From contig JARRKC010000005.1 of NCBI GenBank assembly GCA_037388505.1, positions 38,275 to 102,274 of the forward strand: 64,000 nt of DNA, in the 5' to 3' direction. The position numbers and the translations under genes are program-made. The notes below the pieces were generated by a model that saw only the letters and a program-made list of their open reading frames with translations, was not told where the DNA came from and made no database searches. Below, piece by piece: positions 35,171-45,463 of this stretch. Origin of the DNA: JARRKC01 sp037388505. GTDB taxonomy: Bacteria; Acidobacteriota; UBA6911; RPQK01; JAPXNP01. The stretch's first letter is position 1. Every line of letters starts with the position of its first letter.

Positions 35171-36781
35171 CTACTTCTCGACCTTCCAGTCCGCCGGAGG
35201 CTCGACGATTCTCACGAGATAGAACGGTCCCGTGTGAGAGACGATCGCCGCGTCGGCGACGCGAGAGAGTTGCTCGTAGCCGGCCTTCTGGGTAAGCAGG
35301 AGGTACTGCCTCTGGGGATGCTTTCGAGCGTAAGTGATCAGGCCTTCGGGGGTGTTGATCGGCTCCCGAGTGGTCATGTAATCCGAGTAGTAACGAGCCG
35401 AGTGGTGGAAGAACCGATAGAAGATCAAGGGCTCGGCTCGGCTGATCTCCGGTTTCGCCGCCTGGATCACCGCGTAAGTGGAATGGTACTGGGCGACCAC
35501 CGGGCTGGCCAGCCGATAGACCAGCGCCAGCGTAAGCGTCATCCCCGCGACCAGGGTCAGAAACAGAGTGACCGGCCGGCGGCGACGAAACTCGCTCTGC
35601 CCCCAGAGGATAGCGCCCACCACCGGAAGGCTGACGATCGCGCCCACAGACAGGGCGTGGTACCTGAAGTAGAACCCGAGAACCAGCGCCGGAACCAGCA
35701 GAGCGCTGAACGCTCCCAGGCAGGCCAACTGAATCCTCATGGGAGCCAAAACGGCAACCTCACCCCGCACGAATCGCCGCCACTGGATCGCTGAGAGCAA
35801 GGCGAGTGGCGGGAACACCGGCAGAATGTAACCAGCCAGCTTGCTCGAGCTGAGAGAGAAAAATAGCAGCGGAACCAGTGCCCAGATCCACAACAACAGC
35901 TGGAAGGACACCGGTTCGCGGTCCAGTTGGAAGCGCGCTCGCCAGGTTTCCACTGCCGCCGAACCCAGGAAGAAGACCCAGGGAAAGAAACCCAGTACGA
36001 CCAGAGGAAGGTAGAACCAGAAGGGTTGGGCATGATGGTGCAGGCTCGTAGCAAAGCGCGCGAGGTGGTGATTGACCCAGAACGTCATCACGAAGTTGTG
36101 ACCGTTGGCCCGCCACACCAGCCAGAACCAGGGGGCGGTCACGCCCATCAACACCGCGGCCCCCAACAACATCTGATTGAATGACCACTCGATCCGGTCC
36201 CGAGCAAAGAAGAACAGACCGAAGATTGCCAGAAAGATGACGATCGCCACCGGTCCTTTGGCCAGAACTGCGAGCCCCAGACAAGCGCCGGCCGCAGCCG
36301 GCCAAATCAACTGCTTGCGACGGGTCGCCATATACCCTGCGGCGATCGAGGCTGAAAGGGCGACGGTCAAGGGCAAGTCGGTCGAAGCCGCCCGGGCAAA
36401 GATGTCGTACATGGCCGCGGTGACGAGAATCAGATAGGTGATCAGCCCCAGGCGGATTCCGAAGACCTGATAGGCCAGCAGCCCCATCACCAGGGCGCCC
36501 AGGACGCCGAGGATGGCATTGGGCAGCCGCGCCGCCGCTTCGGAGGGTCCCAGGACGCGGAAGGAGGCTGCCTCGAGCCAGAAGAGCAGGGGCGGTTTTT
36601 CCAGCCATGGCCGGCCTTCGAGGTGAGGGGTAACGAAGTCGCCGGTTTGGTTCATCTCCTCGGCGATCCGCGCGTAGCGCGGTTCGTCCGAGCCGAAGAA
36701 GGGCAGACGCCCGATCTGGTAGAAAAGCGCCAGATAGGTCACGAAGCCACAGAAAACAAGGACTTGCAGGCGTTCTTTCAC
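35171..36781 (-). CDS. ArnT-like membrane glycosyltransferase (PMT_2, GT83-type)
   Basis: The 536-residue protein has about 11-12 hydrophobic helices. The N-terminal loop LPFFGSDEPRYARIAEEM carries the catalytic Asp-Glu pair of the ArnT/PMT family, and GRPWLEKPPLLFWLEAASF is a signature segment. The C-terminal periplasmic part includes RFFHHSARYYSDYMTTREP. Members transfer a sugar from a lipid carrier to lipid A or other envelope acceptors. The donor and acceptor are not assignable. Its stop lies 9 bp from the end of the 20-bp repeat element. Confidence 0.88.
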   Translation of the reverse strand: MKERLQVLVFCGFVTYLALFYQIGRLPFFGSDEPRYARIAEEMNQTGDFVTPHLEGRPWLEKPPLLFWLEAASFRVLGPSEAAARLPNAILGVLGALVMGLLAYQVFGIRLGLITYLILVTAAMYDIFARAASTDLPLTVALSASIAAGYMATRRKQLIWPAAAGACLGLAVLAKGPVAIVIFLAIFGLFFFARDRIEWSFNQMLLGAAVLMGVTAPWFWLVWRANGHNFVMTFWVNHHLARFATSLHHHAQPFWFYLPLVVLGFFPWVFFLGSAAVETWRARFQLDREPVSFQLLLWIWALVPLLFFSLSSSKLAGYILPVFPPLALLSAIQWRRFVRGEVAVLAPMRIQLACLGAFSALLVPALVLGFYFRYHALSVGAIVSLPVVGAILWGQSEFRRRRPVTLFLTLVAGMTLTLALVYRLASPVVAQYHSTYAVIQAAKPEISRAEPLIFYRFFHHSARYYSDYMTTREPINTPEGLITYARKHPQRQYLLLTQKAGYEQLSRVADAAIVSHTGPFYLVRIVEPPADWKVEK

Positions 36782-36832
36782 GACTGCCCAAAGGTACTGG
36801 GGAGTGGTCTCATGTCGGACCCGATCCCAGCG

Positions 36833-36886
36833 GCTGAAAACGAAAAGAGCAAGAGAACCTGCCTCGAGGCACGCCCTCTTGCTCTT
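36833..36886 (-). terminator. Rho-independent terminator downstream of groEL
   Basis: Perfect 11-bp arms AAGAGCAAGAG (36845-36855) and CTCTTGCTCTT (36876-36886) flank a 20-base loop that itself holds the palindrome GCCTCGAGGC. On the minus strand the stem is followed by TTCGTTTTC. It lies 55 bp after the groEL stop and about 50 bp before the start of the glycosyltransferase gene, so it separates the two transcripts. Confidence 0.75.
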
Positions 36887-36940
36887 CGGAATTCGGAAAC
36901 TGGGCGAGCACCCTTGGCGTCGCCCAGCATATCATAGCGA

Positions 36941-38575
<1,635 letters not shown>

Positions 38576-38606
38576 ATCTGTTCACCTCTCCTTCAATGCA
38601 AAGTGG

Positions 38607-38897
38607 TTACTTGGTGATGACACCGAGGATGTCGTCCTCGCGCATGACGAGAAACTCTTCATCTCCCAGTTTGACTTCGCTGCCGGAATATTTTCCGAAA
38701 AGCACGCGGTCGCCGGCCTTGACCGACATTTTCACTTTGGTCCCGTTGTCCAGCACTTTCCCTTCGCCTACCGCCACGACTTCACCTTCTTGAGGCTTCT
38801 CTTTGGCGGTATCGGGGATCACGATGCCCCCACGGACCTCTTCCTCCTCGTCGATCCGCTTTACCAACACTCGATCATGCAGAGGTTTGATCTTCAT
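38607..38897 (-). CDS. groS: co-chaperonin GroES
   Basis: From ATG 38897 (AAAGGAG ahead) the protein has 96 residues beginning MKIKPLHDRVLVKRIDEEEE. It contains the mobile-loop segment EVRGGIVIPDTAKEKPQEGEV and GDRVLFGKYSGSEV. It caps GroEL. It is the first gene of the groES-groEL operon. Confidence 0.97.
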   Translation of the reverse strand: MKIKPLHDRVLVKRIDEEEEVRGGIVIPDTAKEKPQEGEVVAVGEGKVLDNGTKVKMSVKAGDRVLFGKYSGSEVKLGDEEFLVMREDDILGVITK

Positions 38898-38950
38898 TTC
38901 TCCGTCTCCTTTCAAAGACCTCCAAGAAATGCCATTCCAAGTTATTGATT

Positions 38951-39000
38951 TTTATATGCTTAAGAAGAGACTGTCAGCACTCTGAGCAGACGAGTGCTAG
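38951..39000 (-). promoter_or_regulatory. CIRCE operator and promoter of groES-groEL
   Basis: TCAGCACTC (38974-38982), a 9-base spacer and GAGTGCTAG (38992-39000) match the CIRCE consensus TTAGCACTC-N9-GAGTGCTAA at all but two positions. CIRCE is the binding site of the heat-shock repressor HrcA. On the minus strand a possible -35 CTGACA overlaps its inner arm and a TATAAA -10 (38951-38956) follows after 15 bases. hrcA is not in the window. Confidence 0.85.
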
Positions 39001-39148
39001 TCTACAACTCCTCCCCTGTGCTGTCAAACCGCTCTATAAGACCCCGTTCGCGAGTTGGCAAGGCGCCTTTTCAACTTTTTCGGCATCGGCTAAACTGAGT
39101 GCCATTGCGACTGGGCATCATGCCTGCGCCGGAGGAGAGGTCATTCTT

Positions 39149-40063
39149 ATGGAAACCGCTGGGCCTGTTACGCTCATGAACATCGATCTCCCGGGGATCC
39201 GGAAGATCAGCAGTGGAAAGGTGCGAGAGATTTTCGAGGTGGATGGCAAGCTGCTGCTCGTCGCTTCGGATCGGATCTCGGCTTTCGACGTCATCCTGCC
39301 CAATCCGATTCCATACAAGGGAGCGGTCCTGACTCAGATCTCCGCATTCTGGTTCGATCGAGTCGCTCAGGAGAAGATCGTCCCTCACCACATGATTTCG
39401 GTCGATGTGGACGAGTTCCCGGCGGTCCTGAAACCCTATCGGGATCAACTGTCCCGTCGTTCGACACTGGCCCGCAAGTGCCGGCCACTGCCGGTGGAGT
39501 GCGTGGTACGCGGCTATCTGGCCGGCTCCGGCTGGAAAGAGTATCGGGCCGCAGGTCAGATATGCGGGATCCCGTTGCCGAAAGGTTTGATGGAGTCGGA
39601 TGAGTTGCCGGAGCCCATCTTCACTCCTGCGACGAAGGCCGTTTCCGGACACGACGAGAACATTCCATTCGAGCGGGCAGCAGAGATTCTGGGGCAGGAC
39701 CTGGCTGAGAGGGTCCGTGATTGCAGCGTTCGCATCTATCAATCCGCCAGAGAGTATGCGCGCTCGAGGGGTATCATCATTTGCGACACGAAGTTCGAGT
39801 TCGGTCTGGACGGCGATGAGTTGATTCTCATCGATGAGGCCCTGACGCCCGACTCCTCCAGATTCTGGCCGGCCGATTCGTATGAGCCGGGCCATTCCCA
39901 GGCATCCTTCGACAAACAACCCATACGCGACTATCTCGAAACCCTCGACTGGGACAAGACCGCTCCCGGGCCGTCGCTTCCAAGCGCTGTGATCGAGGCC
40001 ACAACAAGACGCTATCTGGAAGCCTATCGTAGGCTCACGGGTCGAGACTTAGCGCCAATATGA
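39149..40063 (+). CDS. purC: phosphoribosylaminoimidazole-succinocarboxamide synthase
   Basis: PurC makes SAICAR in purine biosynthesis. GGAGGAGAGG at 39131-39140 precedes ATG 39149 and gives 304 residues, the length of the yeast-type family. Characteristic segments are SSGKVREIFEVDGKLLLVAS, RISAFDVILPNPIPYKGAVL, ECVVRGYLAGSGWKEY, CDTKFEFGLDGDELILIDE and LTPDSSRFWP. The longer open frame upstream begins near the CIRCE site and is rejected. Confidence 0.95.
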   Translation: METAGPVTLMNIDLPGIRKISSGKVREIFEVDGKLLLVASDRISAFDVILPNPIPYKGAVLTQISAFWFDRVAQEKIVPHHMISVDVDEFPAVLKPYRDQLSRRSTLARKCRPLPVECVVRGYLAGSGWKEYRAAGQICGIPLPKGLMESDELPEPIFTPATKAVSGHDENIPFERAAEILGQDLAERVRDCSVRIYQSAREYARSRGIIICDTKFEFGLDGDELILIDEALTPDSSRFWPADSYEPGHSQASFDKQPIRDYLETLDWDKTAPGPSLPSAVIEATTRRYLEAYRRLTGRDLAPI

Positions 40064-40121
40064 GTAGAGGTCGGCGCACAGCCATATCAAGCTCCGGCCC
40101 AGCTTCGAAAGCCAGGAGACG

Positions 40122-40382
40122 ATGAGTTCCGGTTTGAAGACGGATTTGTCCGAACACACCTTGAAGGGCGTCCTCGAAGGCGTCATTGAGGAGGCGCTGG
40201 ACGCCCATCTCCTCTGGCCCGAGGTCTGCCAACAGTTCGAGAAGCTTTTCATCGTCTCGGCACTGCGACGCTGCAACGGCAGCATCCAGGAGGCCGCCGA
40301 GATCATGGGTATCCACCGGAACACCCTGTCCAAGAAGATCCGGGACCACCAGATCGATCGTTCTGGTTTGCGACGATCGTGA
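40122..40382 (+). CDS. Fis-family helix-turn-helix protein
   Basis: The 86-residue protein carries a C-terminal Fis/NtrC-type helix-turn-helix: LRRCNGSIQEAAEIMGIHRN, then TLSKKIRDHQI. The N-terminal half is helical. It may be a nucleoid-associated or regulatory protein. It lacks the AAA+ part of the sigma-54 activators. It stands 58 bp after purC, and a heptad array starts 4 bp past its stop. Confidence 0.8.
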   Translation: MSSGLKTDLSEHTLKGVLEGVIEEALDAHLLWPEVCQQFEKLFIVSALRRCNGSIQEAAEIMGIHRNTLSKKIRDHQIDRSGLRRS

Positions 40383-40386
40383 AAGC

Positions 40387-40592
40387 AGTTCCGAGTTCCT
40401 GGTTCCGAGTTCCGAGGGTGGAGAATACCCGTATGCTCCGATCAGTTTTCTCGGTTTCGGCAACCCGATCTCGCGCCAAGCGAACTCGGCTCCGACAGTC
40501 TCGACGGACGAGTGCCGGAGTCGAGTCAGGGTCCAGAGCATTTCGGCACGTGAACTCGGAACTTGAGACTCGGAACCTCGGAACCGGCCAGC
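40387..40592. repeat. inverted heptad pair between the Fis-like gene and the isomerase gene
   Basis: AGTTCCG, AGTTCCT, GGTTCCG and AGTTCCG (40387-40414) run directly after the Fis-like stop. GAACTCG, GAACTTG, AGACTCG, GAACCTCG (40553-40581) run in opposite sense before the isomerase promoter. Together they are a loose inverted repeat of about 200 bp, with no gene between. Confidence 0.7.
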
Positions 40593-40613
40593 CCCACTGG
40601 CCGCCGAGCCCCA

Positions 40614-40622
40614 TGCTATACT
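40614..40622 (+). promoter_or_regulatory. extended -10 promoter of the isomerase gene
   Basis: TGCTATACT is an extended -10 (TGN plus TATACT) about 40 bases before ATG 40662. No good -35 is seen, which is usual for extended -10 promoters. Confidence 0.45.
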
Positions 40623-40661
40623 CCACCTTTCTGTAGAATAGACAGTGGAGGCAAACTACCA

Positions 40662-42560
40662 ATGCTTCACCTTTTCCGTAACAAGAAAGAATGGCTCCGC
40701 TGGGTGCTCCTCTTCGCGATCGTTGCGATGGGTGTGACGACGGTTCTCCTCTTCGTCCGGACTCCATCCGGCCTGCAGGGCAGTATGGGGCAACAAGAGG
40801 TTGCCGTGGTCGCCGGTCAGAAGATAACGGCGGCGGAATTCCGTCGTTATTACCAGCGCTTGTACGACATGTACCGCCAGATGTACAACCTCGACAAGCA
40901 GAGCCCGGAGCTCGTCAAGCAATTTGGAATCGGCCAGCAGGCTCTGAATCAGCTCATACGGCAATATGCAGCGTGCTACGCCGCCCAGCAGATGGGACTG
41001 AGCGTCCCTCCGGGAGAGTTGATTTCACAGATCAGCCGACTTTTTCAGCAAAACGGAGCCTTCGTGGGAGCCGAACGCTACAGACAGATTCTCAGCGCCA
41101 ACAGCATGACGCCCACAGAATTCGAGAATTCCATGCGCCGTGACCTGTTGGCCCAGAAGCTGCGTGACATCATGACGGACGGAGTCCTGGTTACGCCTGA
41201 TGAGGTTCGCAAGAACTATGCCGAGGCCAACCAGGAGGTGAAGGTCCGGTACGTCGAGTTCGATCCCACGCAGATGAAGAAGGAAAGGGTCAGCGAGGAT
41301 ACGCTCAAAACCTACTATGACGACCACAAGGAGGAATTCCGCGAACCCGAGGAACGCAAGTTTACACTGCTGAACATCCCGGCCGATCCTCGAAAGGTCG
41401 AGGTGACCGAGAATCAGATCCAGGACGAGCTTGCGAATATACCGTCTGAACAGCAGGTCCATGCCCGCCATATCCTGATTCGGTTCGGTAATGATGAGGC
41501 TGCGGCCCGCAAGAAGGCTGAGGATATCCTCAAGCAGATCAAGGCAGGCGCGGATTTCGCCGAGATGGCCAGGAAGTATTCCGACGATACGGGTACGGCG
41601 TCCAAGGGCGGCGACCTTGGCTTTTTCGGACGCGGTCAGATGGTTCCCGAGTTCGAGCAGGCGGCATTCTCGCTCAAACCCGGTCAGGTCAGCGGGATCG
41701 TTCGCTCCCAGTTCGGTTTCCATATCATCCAGACCATTGAATTCTCGGGAGGCAGCGATGCGGCGCGCCGGCCCGCGGCGGAGTTCAACGCCAAGCTCAA
41801 GGAATCTCTGCGGCAGGCACGCGAACTGGCCGACAAGGTCGATCGGGAGCTGAAAAGCGGTGCCTCGGTGGAGGAAGTGGCTAAGAAGTACTCGTTGGAA
41901 ACGGTGAACACAGGCTTTCTCGATCGAACGAAGGGTGTCCCTGGACTGGGCCTCGGCGGCGATTTCACCAATCAGGTCTTCTCGCTCGCCCAGGGTCAGA
42001 TCTCGAAGCCGTACGAGTCCGATCGGCGCTTCGTCATTGCACGAGTGGACGAAATCAAGCCCTCCCGGCTTCCTGATTTTGCCGAGGTGAAAACCAAGGT
42101 CGAGGAGCAATACGAGCAGACCATGGGTCAGGAGATGGCCCAGCAGAAAGCGAAGGCATTCTTCGATACGTTGCAGAAGGACCGCCAAGAGTCGTTTGAG
42201 AGTCTGGCCAAAACGGACGGACTTTCCATCACGACGACGGGCTTCTTCAAGAAGGGCGCGACGATCGACGACAACCTCAAGTTTTCACCGGAGGTGCAGG
42301 ATCAGGCAGCCTCTTTGGACGTCGGCGGCGTGAGCACACCGATCCAGGTTTCGAACAAGTACTTCGTGTTCCAAGTCGCCGCGAAATCTCCCATCGACGA
42401 GAAAGCGTTCGACAGCCAAAAGGCCCAGTTGACCGAGCAGTTGACCGATCAGAAGCGGACGCAGTTCTTCGGCGCGTACGTACAGAACATCGTCGATACC
42501 CTGCGCCGCGAACAGAAGATTCAGATCAATCAGGACCTGTTCGATCGGATGACGGGATAG
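40662..42560 (+). CDS. membrane-anchored peptidyl-prolyl isomerase (SurA/PpiD-like)
   Basis: The 632-residue protein has a membrane anchor at residues about 10-30 (WLRWVLLFAIVAMGVTTVLL), a SurA_N-like chaperone region (AAEFRRYYQRLYDMYRQMYN), a parvulin rotamase domain HARHILIRFGNDEAAARKKA ... GGDLGFFGRGQMVPEFEQAA ... RSQFGFHIIQ, and a second, degenerate parvulin-like half. It is expected to fold outer-membrane proteins from the periplasmic face. GGAGG lies 10 nt before the ATG. Confidence 0.9.
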   Translation: MLHLFRNKKEWLRWVLLFAIVAMGVTTVLLFVRTPSGLQGSMGQQEVAVVAGQKITAAEFRRYYQRLYDMYRQMYNLDKQSPELVKQFGIGQQALNQLIRQYAACYAAQQMGLSVPPGELISQISRLFQQNGAFVGAERYRQILSANSMTPTEFENSMRRDLLAQKLRDIMTDGVLVTPDEVRKNYAEANQEVKVRYVEFDPTQMKKERVSEDTLKTYYDDHKEEFREPEERKFTLLNIPADPRKVEVTENQIQDELANIPSEQQVHARHILIRFGNDEAAARKKAEDILKQIKAGADFAEMARKYSDDTGTASKGGDLGFFGRGQMVPEFEQAAFSLKPGQVSGIVRSQFGFHIIQTIEFSGGSDAARRPAAEFNAKLKESLRQARELADKVDRELKSGASVEEVAKKYSLETVNTGFLDRTKGVPGLGLGGDFTNQVFSLAQGQISKPYESDRRFVIARVDEIKPSRLPDFAEVKTKVEEQYEQTMGQEMAQQKAKAFFDTLQKDRQESFESLAKTDGLSITTTGFFKKGATIDDNLKFSPEVQDQAASLDVGGVSTPIQVSNKYFVFQVAAKSPIDEKAFDSQKAQLTEQLTDQKRTQFFGAYVQNIVDTLRREQKIQINQDLFDRMTG

Positions 42561-42565
42561 AACAG

Positions 42566-42720
42566 TTCCGAGTTCCGGGGAGGGGATTTAGGGATTTAGG
42601 GGATTAAGGGATTGAGGAATTCGCCGCACGCCCAGTCTCGCCAAATCCCCAAATCCTTCAAATCCCTTAAACCCCTAAATCTCTAAATCCTTAAGTTCCT
42701 TAATCCCAAATCGTAAATCC
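42566..42720. repeat. AT-richer heptad arrays forming inverted arms before tRNA-Ala
   Basis: AGTTCCGAGTTCCGGGG starts 5 bp after the isomerase stop. GGATTTAG, GGATTTAG, GGATTAAG, GGATTGAG (42585-42620) follows, then AAATCCCC, AAATCCTTC, AAATCCC, TAAACCCC, TAAATCTC, TAAATCC (42645-42700) in the opposite sense. The unit is again GGANNNN/NNNNTCC but with A/T filling. The arms could pair into a long hairpin. Confidence 0.7.
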
Positions 42721-42777
42721 TTTCCATCGCTCGAAACCGGGGCGATTGTCTGCTAGACTTATCCATTCATCCAGGGT

Positions 42778-42853
42778 GGGGCTGTAGCTCAGCTGGAAGA
42801 GTACCTGAATGGCATTCAGGGGGTCACGGGTTCGAGCCCCGTCAGCTCCACCA
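42778..42853 (+). tRNA. tRNA-Ala (anticodon GGC), CCA encoded
   Basis: Acceptor GGGGCTG pairs with CAGCTCC and includes the G3-U70 pair that identifies alanine tRNAs. The D arm is AGCTCAGCTGGAAGAGT, the anticodon stem CCTGA/TCAGG holds loop ATGGCAT (GGC), and the T arm is CGGGTTCGAGCCCCG. An A discriminator and CCA close it. Confidence 0.96.
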
Positions 42854-42867
42854 ATCCTTTCAATAGC

Positions 42868-43383
42868 TTACTTCTTCTGCTCAAGCCCGATCTCATCAGG
42901 CCGGAGTCGGTGATGGCGGCATTCTGGGATCTCGCCGAGCAATCCCCAGACGGAGGAATCTTCGTACAGATCTAACCCGGATTCGGGCGAAGGCGCACTC
43001 CCTGGCGGTCGCGCACTGACGCTGCGCACGGGCGACGGAACCTGCAGCGTCCAGTTCCGTGCGCGAACAAAGTGAGCCGACCCCCGCTCCAGTTGCCGAC
43101 TCCAGGTCATACCACCTCGAAATGGACACCTCCGGCGACCTACCCACTCAGTCGAAACCGAACGTTCGTCGCGCCGAAGTGCCTCATGAACGCGCACGAC
43201 CCTGGGAAAAGGTGCGAAACCGGGAAAGAAAGACGCCTCTCTGCGCGGCATGAAGACAGGTCTGGACCAGACGGTTTGGAGTACTCCGGAGGGCGCCCGA
43301 TCGTGAATGGTGACGTCGAAGTAATCTAAGGGAAGGCGGACGAAAAACCGAGAAAAACCTAAGCTTAACAGTGACTTAGCCAT
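42868..43383 (-). CDS. hypothetical protein
   Basis: A 171-codon frame starts at ATG 43383 with a strong ribosome site (GAGGAGGG, 4 nt before). The product begins MAKSLLSLGFSRFFVRLPLD and is rich in Arg, Ser and Pro, with no recognised domain. Several codons rare in the neighbours (TTA, AGA) occur. It ends 14 bp after tRNA-Ala and reads toward it. It may be a real orphan gene or chance; the strong ribosome site is the main support. Confidence 0.4.
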   Translation of the reverse strand: MAKSLLSLGFSRFFVRLPLDYFDVTIHDRAPSGVLQTVWSRPVFMPRREASFFPGFAPFPRVVRVHEALRRDERSVSTEWVGRRRCPFRGGMTWSRQLERGSAHFVRARNWTLQVPSPVRSVSARPPGSAPSPESGLDLYEDSSVWGLLGEIPECRHHRLRPDEIGLEQKK

Positions 43384-43472
43384 ATGTCCCTCCTCGTTTG
43401 ATGCTTGACAATCGGCGACCGCCCGCCCTAGACTTGGGAGTGGTGGTCCCCGTTGGGGGAGGAGAGTTCCCG

Positions 43473-44876
43473 TTGGCGTACGTCCCTGAGATTCTGTGTG
43501 TCGATCAGCAGGAGACCCTGCTCGACTATCTCTCGCGCAACCTGAGTTCTGCTGGGTACGAGGTCGTCACCTGTCTGAGCTGGGCCAAAGCCAAAGAGAT
43601 GCTGATCGAAGGGCGGGTACAGCCGGATCTGATCCTGGTCGATCCAGTCGGGACGAATGGCAGTTCATCTTCACTTCAGGAAGTCTGTGAACTGGCCGGC
43701 TCGACGCCGGTTATTGCCCTATCCACCGGCCGCGATCCAAAATCGATCGTCAGAGCAATTCAGCAAGGAGCGCGTGGTTTCGTCTCCAAGCCTTTTTCGC
43801 TCGACGAACTTCAAAAAGCGGTCTCGGACGCACTCGCCGATGGGAAAGCCTCGCTGGCCCATGCCAGGCCGTCTCCCACCCCGCCGGTCCATTTCATTGC
43901 GAACAGCCCCGCCATGCAAGACGTCCAGAGGATGGCTCTGCGCGTCGCGAAATCTGAAGTTCCCGTACTGATCACAGGAGAGACGGGCGTAGGAAAGGAT
44001 GTGGTGGCACGTTTCATCCACATGAATTCCGGGCTCTCGGAACGGCCCTTCGTCAAGGTGAACTGCGCGGCCATGCCGAGTGAGCTCGTGGAAAGCGAGC
44101 TTTTCGGGTATCGAAAGGGAGCCTTCACGGGCGCCTACATCGACCGGCCAGGCAAGTTTGAGTTTGCCAATAACGGTACGATCTTCCTCGATGAAATCGC
44201 GGAGTTTACTTCGGCGGTTCAGGCCAAGCTGCTGCAAGTCCTGCAGGACGGCCAGTTTTCCAGACTCGGCTCCAACGAAGAGATCCTGGTAAACGTGCGT
44301 GTCCTTGCGGCTACCAACCAGAAGCTCGAAGCCGCCATCAAGCAGGGTAAGTTTCGAGAGGATCTCTACTATCGCCTCAATGTGGTCAATATCAATATCA
44401 GCCCACTGCGCCGTCGCCGCGAAGACATCCCTGCCTTCTGTGAGTTCTTCATGGGCCGCTATACCAAGCAGTACGAATCGAAAGCGACGGAGATCCCGCC
44501 GTCTTTGGTGGAGACCTTTGCGACCTATCCCTGGCCCGGCAACGTTCGAGAGCTCGAAAACACCATCAAGCGGTTCGCCGTTCTCGAGGATGCGAAGGCG
44601 ATTGAGGAGGAGCTTCGAGAGAAGATGTCGAACGAGACGGCGATCAGTATCGAAGAGGTCGCCGGCGAATACGTGGACCAGGCTGTCGACAGCCGTGACC
44701 TCGACCTCAAGGAAGTCACCCGGCGGGCGATTTCCAGAGTCGAACGTGACATGATCGTGAAGACGCTGCGCAAGACGAACTGGAACAAGTCCCAGGCGGC
44801 GCGCGAACTCCGCGTGAGCTATAAGACGCTGCTCACGAAGATCGATCAATACGGGATCGACCCCAGCGAACTGTAG
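43473..44876 (+). CDS. NtrC-family response regulator, sigma-54 activator
   Basis: From TTG 43473 (GGGGGAGGAGAG 6 nt before) the protein has 467 residues and begins right at the receiver fold: MAYVPEILCVDQQETLLDYL. TTG/ATG at 43398/43401 are upstream alternatives without a ribosome site. The receiver keeps the phosphorylated Asp (ILVDPVG, about residue 57) and the Lys (VSKPFS), but the acidic pair is VDQ instead of VDD. The AAA+ domain has Walker A GETGVGKD, an intact GAFTGA loop (about 216-221) and FLDEIAEF. A Fis-type helix-turn-helix (WNKSQAARELRVSYKTLL) ends it. It resembles PrsR-like regulators of exopolysaccharide loci. No partner histidine kinase is seen. Confidence 0.9.
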   Translation: MAYVPEILCVDQQETLLDYLSRNLSSAGYEVVTCLSWAKAKEMLIEGRVQPDLILVDPVGTNGSSSSLQEVCELAGSTPVIALSTGRDPKSIVRAIQQGARGFVSKPFSLDELQKAVSDALADGKASLAHARPSPTPPVHFIANSPAMQDVQRMALRVAKSEVPVLITGETGVGKDVVARFIHMNSGLSERPFVKVNCAAMPSELVESELFGYRKGAFTGAYIDRPGKFEFANNGTIFLDEIAEFTSAVQAKLLQVLQDGQFSRLGSNEEILVNVRVLAATNQKLEAAIKQGKFREDLYYRLNVVNINISPLRRRREDIPAFCEFFMGRYTKQYESKATEIPPSLVETFATYPWPGNVRELENTIKRFAVLEDAKAIEEELREKMSNETAISIEEVAGEYVDQAVDSRDLDLKEVTRRAISRVERDMIVKTLRKTNWNKSQAARELRVSYKTLLTKIDQYGIDPSEL

Positions 44877-44960
44877 AGAGTCACCCTGTTCGCACCGCTG
44901 AGGCGCGACTGCGGCAACGAAATGAGATGGCCTCGGGCTTCGCTTTCAGTTTCGCCGTGT

Positions 44961-45377
44961 CTATCCCAGACCGGCGATGCGAAGATCTCTCAGAGCGGAA
45001 CGGACGATGTAGACCAGCTCGTTGTTCGTGCCTTCGTCCGCCACCCACATGAAAAACCCCAGAGGATCGAGAAGGCTCTTGTCGTTCCGCACCCTTCCCT
45101 CCATGATCTCGCCGTCAACGAAGGTCACCTGGACCCACACCCAGGCGGGCAGTGAGCTCTTCCCGAGAAAGCGGACCTCCCGGTAGGATGGATCCCCCTC
45201 GAAATCACGAACGAAAAAGATCGCCTTCAGCTCGTCCAGTGAGAACTCGACTTTCTTGCCCTTCGAGTCGACCAGCTGGACCTTCTCGCGGATGAGTTCG
45301 GCCTTGGAGAAGCCACGAAAGAGCCGCTTGTCCCGCGTGCGGACGATGACTTTCCCAAAAGCAGACTCCTTCCTCAT
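44961..45377 (-). CDS. conserved small protein of unknown function
   Basis: Starting at ATG 45377 with GGAAGG just before, the protein has 138 residues: two related beta-rich halves, KVIVRTRDKRLFRGFSKAEL with KAIFFVRDFEGD, and VWVQVTFVDGEIMEGRVRND with GFFMWVADEGTNNELVYIV. Each half looks like a small SH3- or PilZ-like barrel. The repeated FRG/MEGRV theme resembles Sm-like folds. No family is recognised with certainty. Confidence 0.7.
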   Translation of the reverse strand: MRKESAFGKVIVRTRDKRLFRGFSKAELIREKVQLVDSKGKKVEFSLDELKAIFFVRDFEGDPSYREVRFLGKSSLPAWVWVQVTFVDGEIMEGRVRNDKSLLDPLGFFMWVADEGTNNELVYIVRSALRDLRIAGLG

Positions 45378-45463
45378 GGCGCCTTCCACGGCTCAATCCC
45401 TCCGCCGACTAGGATTGCGTATTTCTGGCCGAAAGTGAAGGGAAAAGAGGGAAATGGGGTTCG

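Noticed and set aside
38945..39148. N-terminal extension of purC by 68 codons
   Set aside because: It starts inside the groES promoter/CIRCE region, and an excellent ribosome site precedes ATG 39149.
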